64,000 bases of DNA. Origin: Amblyomma americanum. Lineage: Eukaryota > Arthropoda > Arachnida > Ixodida > Ixodidae. The stretch covers positions 134,280,929 to 134,344,928 of the forward strand of contig NC_135504.1 of assembly GCF_052857255.1 (NCBI RefSeq), read 5' to 3'. The notes beneath the pieces are model-generated. The model had not been told where the DNA came from, made no database searches, and was given only the letters and a program-made list of their open reading frames with translations. Positions 1-11,782 of this stretch are shown here, one piece after another; position 1 is the first letter of the stretch, and each line of letters opens with the position of its first letter. The translations under genes and the position numbers were made by a program.

Positions 1-213
1 GCTGATGGTCCGATGTGAGTGCCGTCTTTATTTCGAAGGCGTACGCAGGTAGGGAAGCGTACCCAGCCCTGCTCCACCAGATGTGTAACAGTTGTTACAC
101 TGAAAAGAAACTGCAGCGGCTGAACGAGGGTACCAGAGAAACGGACCTACACTTCAGCGTCGTCTACTTCTAGAGGCTGCGATCCCTTTCTTCATCTACT
201 TCCAATCCTCATG
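1..213. other. Non-satellite flank at window start
   Basis: This stretch does not align with the satellite unit that starts at about 214. It has mixed composition and no open frame of note. It may be the left boundary of the array or an insertion within it; the window does not extend far enough to tell. Confidence 0.4.
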
Positions 214-1492
214 TCAATATGCTCGTATAGGCATGATTTGGTTGAGGTCACAGCAGTAGCTCGTCTATAACGGGTCACTGGTCTTGCTTCAACTTAGTGC
301 AGGGGCATGTATTCCCTGGAAAAAGCAGTCGCTTTGCCGACACCGCCGATAAACCGCCTTCCTATGAAGCATGTTTCCGTGCTGGTGTTGAGCCCAGTCG
401 GCCACAGAACCGCTGCTACAAAAACAAAGCAATTTGTTTCTCTGGTCGGTGCCATCAAGTCCACTGAATTATTCAGCGTATGGGCTGCTGGTTATAAGCT
501 CGTGTAGGCATGATTTCGTTTAGGTCACAGCAGTAGCTCGTCTATACCGCTTCTCTGGGCTTGTTTCACCTTATTGCTGGGAATGTATGCTCTAGAAAAA
601 GCAGACGCTTTGCCGCCACCGCCAATAAACCACCTTTCTATGGAGCATGTCCGTCCGTCTGGTGATGAGCCCAGTCAGCTACAATACCTGTGCGAAAAAA
701 ATTAAGAATTGCAACATGTGTCTCTGGTCGGTGCTACAGAGTCCACTGAGTTAATCAGCTGATGGGGTGCTGGTATTATACTCGTGTAGGCACGATTTGC
801 TTGAGGTCACAGCAGTAGCTCGTCTATAACGGTTCTGTGGCCTTGCTTTATATTAGTGCCGGGGCATGTAATTCTGCAAAAAGCAGCCGCTTTGCCGCCA
901 CCGCCGATAAACCGCCTTTCTATGAAGCATGTGCGTCCGTGCTGGTGATGAGCCCAGTCGGCCACAGAACCTGTGCGACAAAAATGAAGAATTGCAACAT
1001 GTGTCTCGGGTCGATGCCACCAAGTCTACTAATTATCCAGCGGATGTGGTGCTGGTATTATGTTCGTGTAGGCATAATTTGGTTGAGGTCACTTCAGTAG
1101 CTCGTGTATAATGGTTCTCTGGGATTGCTTCACCTTAGTTCTGGGCATGTATAACCCAGAAAAAGCAGCCGCCTTGCCGACACCGCCGATAAACCGCCTT
1201 CCTATGAAACATGTGTTTCCGTGCTGGTGATGAGCCCAGTCGGCGACAGAACCTCTGCTACAAAAACGAAGAATTGAAAGATGTGTCTCTGGTCGCTGCC
1301 ACCAAGTCCATTGAATTATCCAGCGCGTGGACAGCTTGCTATATGCTCGTGTAGGCATGATATGGTTGAACTCAAAGCAGTAGCTCATCTATAATGGTTC
1401 TCTGGGCTTGCTTCACCTTAGTGCTGGGCATGTATGACCTGGAAAAAGCAGCCGCTTTGCCGCCACCGCCAATAAACCGCCTTCCTATGAAG
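214..1492 (+). repeat. Satellite array, block 1 (about 283-bp unit)
   Basis: The same landmarks return in order about every 280-285 bp: GCTTGCTTCACCTTAG, then CCGATAAACCGCCTTCC, then GATGAGCCCAGTC, then CCACTGAATTATCCAG, then CAGTAGCTCGTC. Units differ by scattered substitutions and small indels. Short open frames occur on both strands but begin and end at different places in each unit, so I read them as non-coding. The block ends abruptly at ...CCTATGAAG, where LINE-A begins. Confidence 0.95.
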
Positions 1493-1493
1493 G

Positions 1494-1870
1494 TGTGGGC
1501 TCGGTGGCTGTGCCACAACACAGTTCTCTAATCCGCTCGTCTTCGCCATGCAGGTGCTCTCGCCCCTCATTGTCTGCGTCATGCTCCCTGGCATGTTTTG
1601 CGCTCCCTGGTCGAGCGCGATCGAGCATGCGCCCCTGCACGACGCAGCGTACGGAGGTCCCATCAACAAGGCAACCAAAAACGCCCCTTTTCCTGCAATA
1701 TCGGCTCAAAACAACTGGATCCTCAGACCAGATTGGAAGGCCCCATCGTCAGCGACTACGTTCAACGTGTCAACGATAAATGAACAGCGACCGTCACCGG
1801 CACTCTGTGGGCTCGGTGGCTGTGCCACAACACAGTTCTCTAATCCGCTCTTCTTCGCCATGCAGGTTGG
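1494..1870 (+). repeat. Tandem 5' monomers of LINE-A (period about 311 bp)
   Basis: The block starting TGTGGGCTCGGTGGCTGTGC at 1494 is repeated from 1805, and both copies continue through CTAATCCGCTC to CGCCATGCAGGT. The second copy leads directly into the ORF1 leader. Tandem 5' monomers carry promoters in some LINEs, such as mouse L1; a promoter role here is inference. LINE-B has the same design. Confidence 0.75.
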
Positions 1871-2660
1871 TGGCCATTACAGTCTCTTTTCAATGAAAAC
1901 GAGTAACTATTTTTTGGTGCAGCTCCCGAGCCCTCAGTGCTGCCTTGTTATCAGTGTTGAGTGTCTTCACGTTGTTCATTCTTTGTTACTGTCGTGTGGT
2001 GATATTGAGAGCAACACCGGTTCTGACAAGCTAGACATTATTCTTGACGAACTAAAAAAGATGTCTTCTAGCCAGACCATATTAGTAACTGAAGTGCAGG
2101 AGCTTAAGAGCCAGCTTCTCTCAATGGACCAAAAAATGGCAGATTTCACCACCCGTCTCTGCACTTTAGAAACTCACTGCGGAAATCTGTCTACAATGCG
2201 CACTGACCTAGAAGCAATCCAAACCACTACGACCGAAACGACTCGCCTAGTTAGTGTGCTAGAGGCTCGCCTGGAAGACAGTGAAAACCGCTCCCGGCGA
2301 AACAATCTAGTTTTCTATGCTTTACCTGATACCAACCCCTCTGAAACCTATTCGCAATCCGAAGAAATAATCACTCGCCACTGCTCTCAATACCTTGATA
2401 TCCAGTTAAGCCCAATCGAAATTGAACGTGCTCACCGCCTCAGAAGACACTCTCAGGATCGGCAACGCCCGATTATCGTCAAATTTACATCCTTCAAAAC
2501 AAAGAATCAGTTCTTTCCAAAGGTCCAAAGTTCAAAGATACAGGCTACAGCGTAGGTGAAGATTTTTCGCGCCGCGTCCAGAATTGCCGAAAACAGCTTA
2601 TAGCTGTCGCTAAGGCAAAGTCTGTGTCTTATTCCGTGCGGTTTAAAACGCTGCATATCG
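1860..2660 (+). pseudogene. LINE-A ORF1 (RNA-binding/chaperone-type protein), frameshifted
   Basis: The open frame runs from the second 5' monomer (ATG at 1860) to a stop at 2555, and the homologous reading continues in another frame to about 2715. The N-terminal leader contains LLLSCGDIESNTGSD at about 1983-2027, which resembles a 2A-like translational recoding motif but has NTGS in place of NPGP. After it come a heptad-rich, probably coiled-coil region (about 2030-2280) and a conserved block RRNNLVFYALPD (about 2296-2331), also seen in LINE-B ORF1 as RRSNLIIYGLPE. Such ORF1 proteins bind element RNA in the retrotransposition particle. The frameshift near 2510 breaks the C-terminal part. Confidence 0.7.
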
Positions 2661-2734
2661 GCCCGAAGCGTTACATTTTTGATGAAAGTTCTGAAACTGT
2701 TAAAGAAATATCTTAACAATCAACTCACCCCTGC

Positions 2735-3430
2735 CGGCCACCGCATTATTCCCCACCTACTCCTCGTGCCAACTTTTCCCTATCGGTTATCTTTACTAAC
2801 ATCCGCAGCTTCTTGCCGAAACGCGATATCGTGTCAAACCTTATTTCATCATCAGGCAGCGATCTACTTGTATTAACCGAAACGTGGTTGAACAGCGATA
2901 TAAATGACTCAGAGATCTTGTTTGATTTGCCAAATTTTCGTCTTTTTCGCGCCGATAGGAAAGAAGCCCGCGGAGGGGGAGTTCTAATTGCCGTCAACGA
3001 ACAGTTATCATTCTCCATCATCGATGTCTGCTCGGACTTGGAAATACTATGGCTCATGCGCCGTGCTTCACCCCTGTCACTTCTAATTGGGGTGTGCTAT
3101 AGACCACCTCGAAGTAGTCCCGACTTTCCTCGCAAGCTTCACAATATCCTAAATCAACTGGTTTCGAAGCACCCTAAGGCACATATCCTCCTATTTGGGG
3201 ATTTCAACTAGCCCAATATCGACTGGAATAGTCAACCTCAGCCCATGGTCAGTCAGGAAGAGTCGAGAGAATTCCTTGATGTCTGTCTTAATTTTAATTT
3301 GACCCAATTAGTATCTGAACCAACACGTGTCGCAGGAGAAGCAGCTAACACTCTAGACCTCATTCTGACCACTCATCCAGATAGCTTAGAATCCTTACGT
3401 ACCTCCGCGAAATCAGCGACCATAAAGTAA
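2735..3430 (+). pseudogene. LINE-A ORF2 endonuclease region (APE type), broken
   Basis: The translation shows an APE-like order: a start with FTNIRSFLPKRD, then LLVLTETWLN (the catalytic Glu block), RGGGVLIAV, CYRPP, and LLFGDFN, the metal-binding GDFN block. A stop codon follows GDFN directly at about 3209-3211; a second open stretch with NTLDLILT covers the next part of the domain to 3430. APE endonucleases of LINEs nick the target for target-primed reverse transcription. The final histidine block is not clear. Several stops show the domain is dead. Confidence 0.75.
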
Positions 3431-3539
3431 TTCATGCCACTTTCAGCTTTACACCTGTGCTAAAAGAACCTTCCCGGAAAACTATTATGCTCTACGACAA
3501 GTGAAACTACGAAGCAATCAGCAATGAATTAAATAACTT

Positions 3540-5520
3540 CTTGTCAATGTTTGAAACATCCTTTCATAGCAGAAGTGTAAATGAAAACTGGACACTCTTT
3601 AAACATAAAGTAGCTGACGTAACCAATAAATATATCCCGACGTGCAGTTTTAGGAAGCGTAATCAGAAGCCGTAATTCACCAAAACACTAAAAAGACTCG
3701 AAAATAAGAAAAAACGCGCATTTCGTACTGCGAAGCGACAAGGAAACCCAAATGCGTGGGTAAAATACCATGAAGTGGAACACTTGTACTTGGCCGCGAT
3801 TATTAAAGCTAAGCGCTCCTTCTACGAAGTCGACCTACCAAAAATGATAATCAATAACCCCAAAAAATTCTGGAAAGTGATAAACCCAAAAGAAACGCGC
3901 GCTCTCATCCTCACTAACAATGCCGGTGTTACAATGACTGATACCGAATGTGCAAACGCATTTAACACTCCTTTTTCGTCCGTTTTTACTGACGAATCCG
4001 AATTGCCCTGTTCTACACTACCACTTGTTATCACCACAGCCATGGAACCCATAACTATCAACAGTAGTGGAATTTCATGCATAATTGATAAAATAAAGAA
4101 CTCATCCGCTACCGGCATAGATGATATAAACTCAAAAATTTTAAAGAACGCTAAACTAGCTTGCTCCAGTATCCTTTGTGCACTGTTTACGCAATCATTG
4201 TCTGAAGGAACCATACCTGACGACTGGAAAGTGGGGAAGGTCGTTCCCATACACAAAACAGGTACTACTGATTCACTTCTTAATTATCGCCCTATTTTAT
4301 TAACAAGTGTACCCTGCAAATAATGGTACATGTCATTTACAGCCAAATCATACAATTCCTAGATTCCAATCACTTCTTCCATCCGTCCCAGCATGTATTT
4401 CGGAAAGGTTTTTCCTACGAAACTCAGCTAGCCATTTTTCTTCATGACATTCACGCCAACCTTGACACTAACCTACAAACTGATGCCATATTCCCAGACT
4501 TTGCTAAGGCTTTCGACAAAGTACCTCATCAACGCTTGCTTCTCAAACTCTCTCAGCTGAACCTAGATCCAAACATCATCGCGTGGATTAAAGAAGTCCT
4601 CGCGCATCGTTCTCAGTCTGTCTTCATTAATAATCAGCCCTCCCACCCGCTTCCAGTAATCTCCGGCGTCCCGCAGGGTTCCGTTCTCGGTCCTTTGTTA
4701 TTCCTTATTTACATTAACGACCTACCCCAGCATGTATCTTGTCATATCCGTCTGTTTGCTGATGACTGCGTTATTTATCGTTCAGTCACTAACCCTTCTG
4801 ACCAAGAATCCCTACAGGCTGACCTAAACCATGTGCAAAACTGGTGTTTGCAGCGGCTGATGACACTCAACCCTAACAAATGTAAGTATATGTCTTTTCA
4901 CCGCCGCCGAAATCCTTTTGTTTTCCAGTACACAATTTCTAACTCCTCTGTCGACCTCGTCCAGTCGTACAAATACTTAGGTATCACCATTTCTAATGAT
5001 TTTTCCTGGCGTCTGCATGTGACTAACCTGATATCATCAGCTAATAAAACACTTGGCTTTTTGAAACGTAACCTGCGGGATGCCCCTCAACATGTAAGAC
5101 TACAAGCATACATTTCACTCATCAGAACTAAACTGGAATTCGCATCGGCCATCTGGAACCCTCACCAAGCATATCTAACAAACGCCCTCGAAGCTGTGCC
5201 GAACAGGGCCACCAGATTCATTCATTCCTCGTATTCATACGACGTTAGCATATCATCTCTAAAATTGCAATCAAGTCTATCTCATCTTTCTGCTCGCCGT
5301 CGCACTGCCAGTCTCGTATTATTTCACAAGATTTTTTATTCGCCACTCAGACAAGAACCCTACATCTGCGCACCCCGCCGCGCAGATCCCATCGCATCAG
5401 TCACCCTCTTCAAGATTTGCGCCCACCTGCCCGTACCACTGTTTTCTCTAATTCATTTTTTTGCTGAGTAGCAGCTGACTGGAACGGCCTTCCCCACGAT
5501 ATCGCTGCCATCACCTGCCC
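3540..5520 (+). pseudogene. LINE-A ORF2 linker and reverse transcriptase, frameshifted
   Basis: An open frame 3775-4323 holds the linker and first RT block (DDWKVGKVVPIHK, then NYRPILLTS). The frame then shifts by one base near 4320, and RT continues in 4323-5471 with [31 protein letters not shown], the catalytic LFADDC (about 4755-4770), and [13 protein letters not shown]. This is the usual finger-palm order of a CR1/Jockey-type RT. No RNase H follows, which separates it from the I-group elements here. The C-terminal region is interrupted by a stop at 5471, and the reading continues in another frame to about 5560. Confidence 0.85.
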
Positions 5521-5580
5521 TGGAACATTCATGACTGCATTGAACACCTGTATTTCATAAAAACCCACCCCTTATGTAAC

Positions 5581-5629
5581 ACCCCGCAAGGGGTCTTTAA
5601 GGAAAATAAAGTGATGTGATGATGTGATG
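5581..5629 (+). other. LINE-A 3' terminal hairpin and simple tail
   Basis: ACCCC-GCAA-GGGGT at 5581-5594 is a perfect 5-bp stem with a GCAA tetraloop, followed by AATAAA and a tail built from TGATG/GTGAT units. In LINEs, a conserved 3' structure is used for template recognition by the element's RT; that role here is inference. Confidence 0.6.
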
Positions 5630-8600
5630 CATGTCTGTCCGTGCTGGTGTTGAGCGCAGTCGGCGACAGAACCTCTGCTACAAAAACGAAGAATTGAAAC
5701 ATGTGTCTCTGGTCGCTGCCACCAAGTTCACTGAATTATCCAGCGCGTGGACTGCTTGCTATATGCTCGTGTAGGCATGATATGGTTGAAGTCACAGCAC
5801 TAGCTCATCTATAACGGTTCTCTGGGCTTGCTTCACCTTAGTGTAGAGGCATGTATTCCGTGGAAAAAGCAGCCGCTTTGACGCCACCGCCAATAAACCG
5901 CCTTCCTAAGAAGCATGTGTTTCCGTGCTGGTGATGAGCCCAGTCGACGACAGAACCTCTGCATCAAAAACGAAGAATTGCAACATGTGTCTCTGGTCGT
6001 TGCCACCAAGTCCACTGAATTATCCAGTGTAAGGACTGCTGGCTATATGCTCGTGAAGGTATGATTTGGTTGAAGTCACAGAAGTAGCTCGTCTATAAAG
6101 CCTCTCTGGGCTTGCTTCAACTTAGTGCTGGGGCATTTATTACCTCTAAAATTCAGCCGCTTTGCTGCCAGCGCCGATAAAACGCATTTTTATGGAGGTT
6201 GTGCTTCCGTGCTGCCGATGAGCCCAGTCGGCCACAAAACCTGTGCGACAAAAATGAAGAATTGCAACATGTGTCTCTGGTCAGTGCCACCAAGTCCACT
6301 GAATTATCCAGCGGATGGGATGCTGGTATTATGCTCGTGTAGGCATGATTTGGTTGAGGTTGCAGCAGTAGCTCATCTATAACGGTTCTATGGGCTTGCT
6401 TCACCTTAGTGCTGGACATCTATGACCAGGAAAAACAGCCGCTTTGCCGCCACCGCCAATAAACCGCCTTCCTATGAAGCATGTCGGTCCGTGCTGGTGA
6501 TGAGCCCAGTCTGCCACAGAACCTGTGCGACAAAAATGAAGAATTGCAACATGTGTCTCTGGTCGGTGCCACAGAGTCCACTGAGTTAATCAGCCGATGG
6601 GGTGCTGGTATTATGCTCATGTAGGCACGTTCTTGTTGAGGCCATAGCAGTAGCTCGTCTATAACGGTTCTCTCGGCTTCCTTTATCTTAGTGCCGGGGC
6701 AAATAATCCTACAAAAAGCTGCCCCTTTGCCGCCACCGCCGATAAACCGCCTTCCTATGAAGCATGTGCGTCCGTGCTGGTGATGAGCCCAGTCGGCCAC
6801 AGAACCTGTGCGACAAAAATGAAGAATTGCAACATGTGTCTCTGGTCGATGTCACCAAGTCCACTGAATTATCCAGCGGATGGGATGCTGGATATAAGCT
6901 CGTATAAGCATGATTTGGTTCAGCTCACAGCACTGGATCGTCTGTAGCGGTTCTCTGGGCTTGCTTCACTTTGGTGCAGGGGCATGTATTCCCTGGAAAA
7001 AGCAGCCGCTTTGCAGCCACCGCAAATAAACCACCTTCCTATGAAGCATGTGTTTCCGTGCTGGTGATGAGCCCAGTCGGCCAGAGAACCTCTGCTACAA
7101 AAACGAAGATTTGCAACTTGTGTCTCTGGTCGGTGCCACCAAGTCCACTGAATTATCCAGCGTATGGACTGCTGGTTATATGCTCGTGTAGGCATGATTT
7201 TGTTGAGGTCACAGCAGTAGCTCGTCTAAACGGTTCTCTGGGCTTGCTTCATCTTAGTGCAGGGGCATGTATTACCTGCAAAAAGCAGCCACTTTTCCGC
7301 CACCGCGCATGAACCGCCTTCCCATTAAGTATGTTTCCGTGCTGGTGATTAGCCATGTCGTCCACAGAACCCCTGCTACAAAAACGAAGAATTGCAACAT
7401 GTCTTTGGCCGGTGCCACCAAGTGTACTGAATTATCCTGCGTATGGACTGCTGGCTATATGCACGTATAGGCATGATTTGGTTGAGATCACAGTGGTAGC
7501 TCGTCTATAACGGGTCTCTTGGCTTGCTTCACCTTAGTGCAGGGCCATGTATTCCCTGGAAAAAGCAGCCGCTTTGCCGACACCGCCGATAAACCGCCTT
7601 CCTATGAAGCATGTGTTTCCGTGCTGGTGATGAGCTCAGTCGGCGACAGAACCTCTGCTACAAAAACGAAGATTTGAAACATGGGTATCTGGTCGCTGCC
7701 ACCAAGTCCACTGAATTATCCAGCGCGTGGACTGCTTGCTATATGCTCGTGTAAGCATGATATGGTTGAACTCACACCAGTAGCTCATCTATAACGGTAC
7801 TCTGGGCTTGCTTCACCTTAGTTTCAGAGGCATGTATTGCGTGGAAAAAGCAGCCGCTTTGCCGCCACCGCCAATAAACCGTCTTCCTATGAAGCATGTG
7901 TTTCCGTGCTGGTGATGAGCCCAGTCGACGACAGAACCTCTGCATAAAAAACGAAGAATTGCAACATGTGTCTCTGGTCGTTGCCACCAAGTCCACTGAA
8001 TTATCCAGCGTATGGACTGCTGGCTATATGCTCGTGTAGGCATGATTTGGCTGAGGTCACAGCAGTAGCTCGTCAATAACGCCTCTCTGGGCTTGCTTCA
8101 TTTTAGTGCTGGGGCGTTTATTACCTGGAAAATTCAGCCACTTTGCCGACACCGCCGATAAACCGCCTTCCTATGAAGCATGTGTTTCCGTGCTGGTGAT
8201 GAGCCCAGTCGGCGACAGAACCTCTGCTACAAAAACGAAGAATTGAAACATGTGTCTCTGGTCGCTGCCACCAAGTCCACTGAATTATCCAGCGCGTGCA
8301 CTGCTGGCTATATACTCGTGTAGGCATGATTTGGTTGAACTCGCAGCAGTTGCTCGGCTATAACGGTTCTCTGTGCTTGCTTCACATTAGTGCAGAGGCA
8401 TGTATTCCGTGGAAAACGAAGCCGCTTTGCTGTCACCGCCAATAAACCGCCTTCCTATGAAGCATGTGCTTCCGTGCTGGTGATGAGCCCAGTCGGCGAC
8501 AGAACCTCTGCTACAAAAACGAAGAATTGCAACCTGTTTCTCTGGTCACTGCTACCAAGTCCACTGAATTATCCAGCGGATGGGGTGCTGGATATATGCT

Positions 8601-8801
8601 CCTATAAGCATGATTTGGTTCAGCTCACAGCACTGGATCGTCTATAGCGCTTCTCTGGGCTTGCTTCACTTTGGTGCAGGGGCATGTATTCCCTGGAAAA
8701 AGCAGCCGCTTTGCCGCCACTGCAAATAAACCACCTTCCTACGAAGCATGTGTTTCCGTGCTGGTGATGAGCCCAATAGGCCACAGAACCTCTGCTAGAA
8801 A
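5630..8801 (+). repeat. Satellite array, block 2, with higher-order structure
   Basis: This continues the 283-bp array (landmark GGGCTTGCTTC at 6957, 7240, 7520, 7804 and 8089). Recognisable variants recur in a fixed order. Type A has GACACCGCC, AATTGAAACATG and GCGCGTGGACTGCTTGC. Type B has GAGGCATGTATTCCGTGG and CCAGTCGACGACAG. Type C has CAACTTAGTGCTGG, ACCTCTAAA and GGAGGTTGTGC. A-B-C runs appear after 5630, after about 7540 (the third unit partly different), and again after about 10340. Confidence 0.9.
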
Positions 8802-9095
8802 AATATAATAATAATAATTGGTATTGGAGGGAAAGGAAATGGCGCAGTATCTTTCTCATATACCGTTGGACACCTGAACCACGCCGTAAGGGAAGGGTAA
8901 AGGAGGGAGTGAAAGAAGAAAGGAAGAGAGAGGTGCCGTAGTGGAGGGCTCCGGAATAATTTCGACCAACTGGGGATCTTTAACGTGCACTGACATCGCA
9001 CAGCACACGGGGGCCTTAGCGTTTTTCCTCCAAAAAAACGCAGCAGCCGCGGTCGGGTTCGAACCCGGGAACTCCGGATCAGTAGTGGAGCGCCC
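8802..9095 (-). mobile_element. tRNA-derived SINE (Ruka-like), minus strand, in satellite
   Basis: Read on the minus strand it begins with a partial tRNA-like head containing the pol III B box GGTTCGAACCC (about 9052-9066). It then has a body with GCACGTTAAAGATCCCC and GTCGAAATTATTCCGGAGCC, and ends in an AAT/ATT simple tail at 8803-8820. The body matches the SINEs at 22440 and 60516 in order, so they share ancestry. The satellite unit is interrupted between CTGCTAGAAAAA and AAAACGAAG. It resembles the published tick SINE Ruka as I remember its features; no comparison was run. Confidence 0.8.
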
Positions 9096-11782
9096 AAAAC
9101 GAAGATTTGCAACTTGTGTCTATAGTCGGTGCCACCATGTCCACTGAATTATCCAGCGTATGGACTGCTGGTTATATGCTCGTGTAGGCATGATTTGGTT
9201 GAGGTCACAGCTCTCTGGGCTTGCTTCACCTTAGTGCTGGGGCATGTGTCACCTGAAAAAATAAGCCGCTTTGCAGCCAATGCCAATAAATCGCCTTCCT
9301 GTGGATAATGTGCTTCCGTGCTGCTGATGAGATAAGTCGGCCGCAAAACCTTTGCGACAAAAATGAAGAATTGCAACACGTGTCTCTGGTCTGTGCCACA
9401 GAGTCCACTGAGTTATTCAGCGGATGGGATGCTGGTTGTAAGCTCGTGTAGGAATAATTTTGTTTAGGTCACAGCAGTAGCTCTTTAATAAAGGTTCTCT
9501 GGGCTTGCTTCATTTTAGTGCAGGGGCATGTATTACCTGGAAAAAGCAGCCACTTTGCAGCCACCGCGCAAGAACCGCCTTCCTAAGAAGCATGTTACCG
9601 TGCTGGTGATGAGCCCAGTCAGCCACAAAACCTGTGCTACATAAATGAAGAATTGCAACATGTGTCTCTGGTCGGTGCCACCAAGTCCACTGAATTATCC
9701 AGCGGATAGGGTGCTGGTAATATGCTCGTGTAGGCATGATTTGGTTGAGGTCACAGCAGTAGCTCATATATAACGCTTCTATGGGCTTGCTTTACCTTAG
9801 TGCGGGGCATGTATGAGCTGGAAAAACAGCCGCTTTGCCGCCACCGCCAATAAACCGTCTTCCTATGAAGTATGTCCGTCCGTGCTGGTGATGAGCCCAG
9901 TCTGCCACAGAACCTGTGCGACAAAAATAAAGAATTGCAACATGTGTCTCTGGTCGGTGCCACCAAGTCCACTGAATTATCCAGCGTATGGACTTCTCGT
10001 ATTATGTTCGTGTAAGCATAATTTGGTTGAGGTCACAGCAGTGGCTCGTGTATTATGGTTCTCTGGGCTTGCTTGAACATAGTGTAGGGGCATTTATACC
10101 CTAGAAAAAGCAGCAGCTTTGCCGCCACCGCCTCTAAAGGGCCTTCCTTTCAAGCTTGTGCCTCTGTGCTGGTGATGAGACAAGTGGGCCACAGAACATG
10201 TGCGACAAAAATTGAGAATTTAAACATGTTTCTCTGGTCGGTGCCACCAAGTCCACTATATTATCCAGTGAATGGGGTGCCGGTTATATGCACGTATAGG
10301 CATGATTTGGTTGAGATTACAGCAGTAGCTCGGGTCTCTGGGCTTGCTTCACCTTAGTGCAGGGGCATGTATTCCCTGTAAAATCAGCCGCTTTGCCGAC
10401 ACCGCCGATAAACCGCCTTCCTATGAAGCTTGTGTTTCCGTGCTGCTGATGAGCCCAGTCGGCGACAGTACCTCTGCTACAAAAACGAAGAATTGAAACA
10501 TGTGTCTCTGGTCGCTGCCACCAAGTCCACTGAATTATCCAGCGCGTGGACTGCTTGCTATATGCTCGTGTAGGCATGATATGGTTGAACTCACAGCAGT
10601 AGCTCATCTATACCGGTTCTCTGGGCTTGCTTCGCCTTAGAACAGAGGCATGTATTCCGTGGAAAAAGCAGCCGCTTTGCTGCCACCGCCAAAAAACCGC
10701 CTTCTTATGAAGCATGTGTTACCGTGCTGGTGATGAGCCTAGTCGACGACAGAACCTCTGCATTTAAAACGAAGAATTGCAACATGTGTCTCTGGTCGTT
10801 GCCGCCAAGTCCACTGAATTATCCAGCGTATGGGCTGCTGGCTATATGCTCGTGTAGGCATGAATTTGTTGAGGTCACAGCAGTAGCTCGTCTATAACGC
10901 CTCTCTGGGCTTGCTTCAACTTAGTGCTGGGCCATTTATTACCTCTAAAGTTCAGCCGCTTTGCTGCCAGCGCAGATAAAGCGCCTTCCAATGGAGGTTG
11001 TGCTTCCGTGCTGCTGATGAGCCTAGTCTGCCACAGAACATGTGCGACAAAAATGAAGAATTGCAACATGTGTCTCTGGTCGGTGCCACAAAGTCCACTG
11101 AATTATCAAGCGTATGGGCTGCTGGTTCTATGCTTGTGTAGGCATGATTTGGTTGAGGTCACAGCAGTAGCTCGTCTATAACGGTTCTCTGGGCTTGCTT
11201 CATCTTTGTGCAGTTGCATGCATTCCCTGGAAAAAGCAGCCGCTTTGCCGCAACCACCAATAAACCGCCTTCCTATGAAGCATGTCCGACCGTGCTGGTG
11301 ATGAGCCCAGTCTTCCACAAAACCTGTGCGACAAAAATGAAGAATTGCAACATGTGTCTATGGTGGTGCCACAGAGTCAACTGATTTATTCAACGGAAGG
11401 GATGCTGGTTGTAAGCTCGTGTAGGAATGATTTCGTTTAGGTCACAGCAGTAGCTCGTGTATAACGGTTCTCTTGGCTTGCTTCATCTTAGTGCACGGAC
11501 ATGTATTCCCTGCGAAACGCAGCCGCTTTGCCTCCACCGCCGATAAACCACCTTCCATTGAAGCATGTGCGTCCGTGCTGGTGATGAGCCCAGTCGGCCA
11601 CAGAACCTGTGCGACAAAAATGAAGAATTGCTACATGTGTCTCTGGTCGGTGCCACCAAGTCCCCTGAATTATCCAGCGGATGGGGTGCTGGTGTTATGC
11701 TCTTGTAGGCATGATTTCGTTGAGGTCACCGCAGTAGCTCGTCTATAACGGTTCCCTGGGCTTGCTTCACCTTAGTGCAGGG
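9096..11782 (+). repeat. Satellite array, block 3
   Basis: The 283-bp units resume exactly where the SINE left off (AAAACGAAGATTTGC). An A-B-C variant run starts at about 10340, with the type C unit at about 10899-11180. A unit near 9200 is short: it lacks the CAGTAGCTCGTCTATAACGG segment. The block ends in TTAGTGCAGGG, which recurs at 12135. Confidence 0.93.

Larger units (their letters stand above)
1493..5629 (+). mobile_element. LINE-A: CR1-like non-LTR retrotransposon, near full length, decayed
   Basis: This 4.1-kb element sits inside a single satellite unit: satellite ends at ATGAAG (1492) and resumes with CATGTCTGTCCG (5630), which together restore the usual ATGAAGCATGT. No target duplication is visible. 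In order it has tandem 5' repeats, an ORF1 with a coiled-coil-like region, an APE-type endonuclease, a reverse transcriptase with FADD, and a 3' end made of a small hairpin, AATAAA and a TGATG simple tail. ORF1, EN and RT are broken by frameshifts and stops. The CR1-group assignment rests on domain order, lack of RNase H and the simple-repeat tail. Confidence 0.85.
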
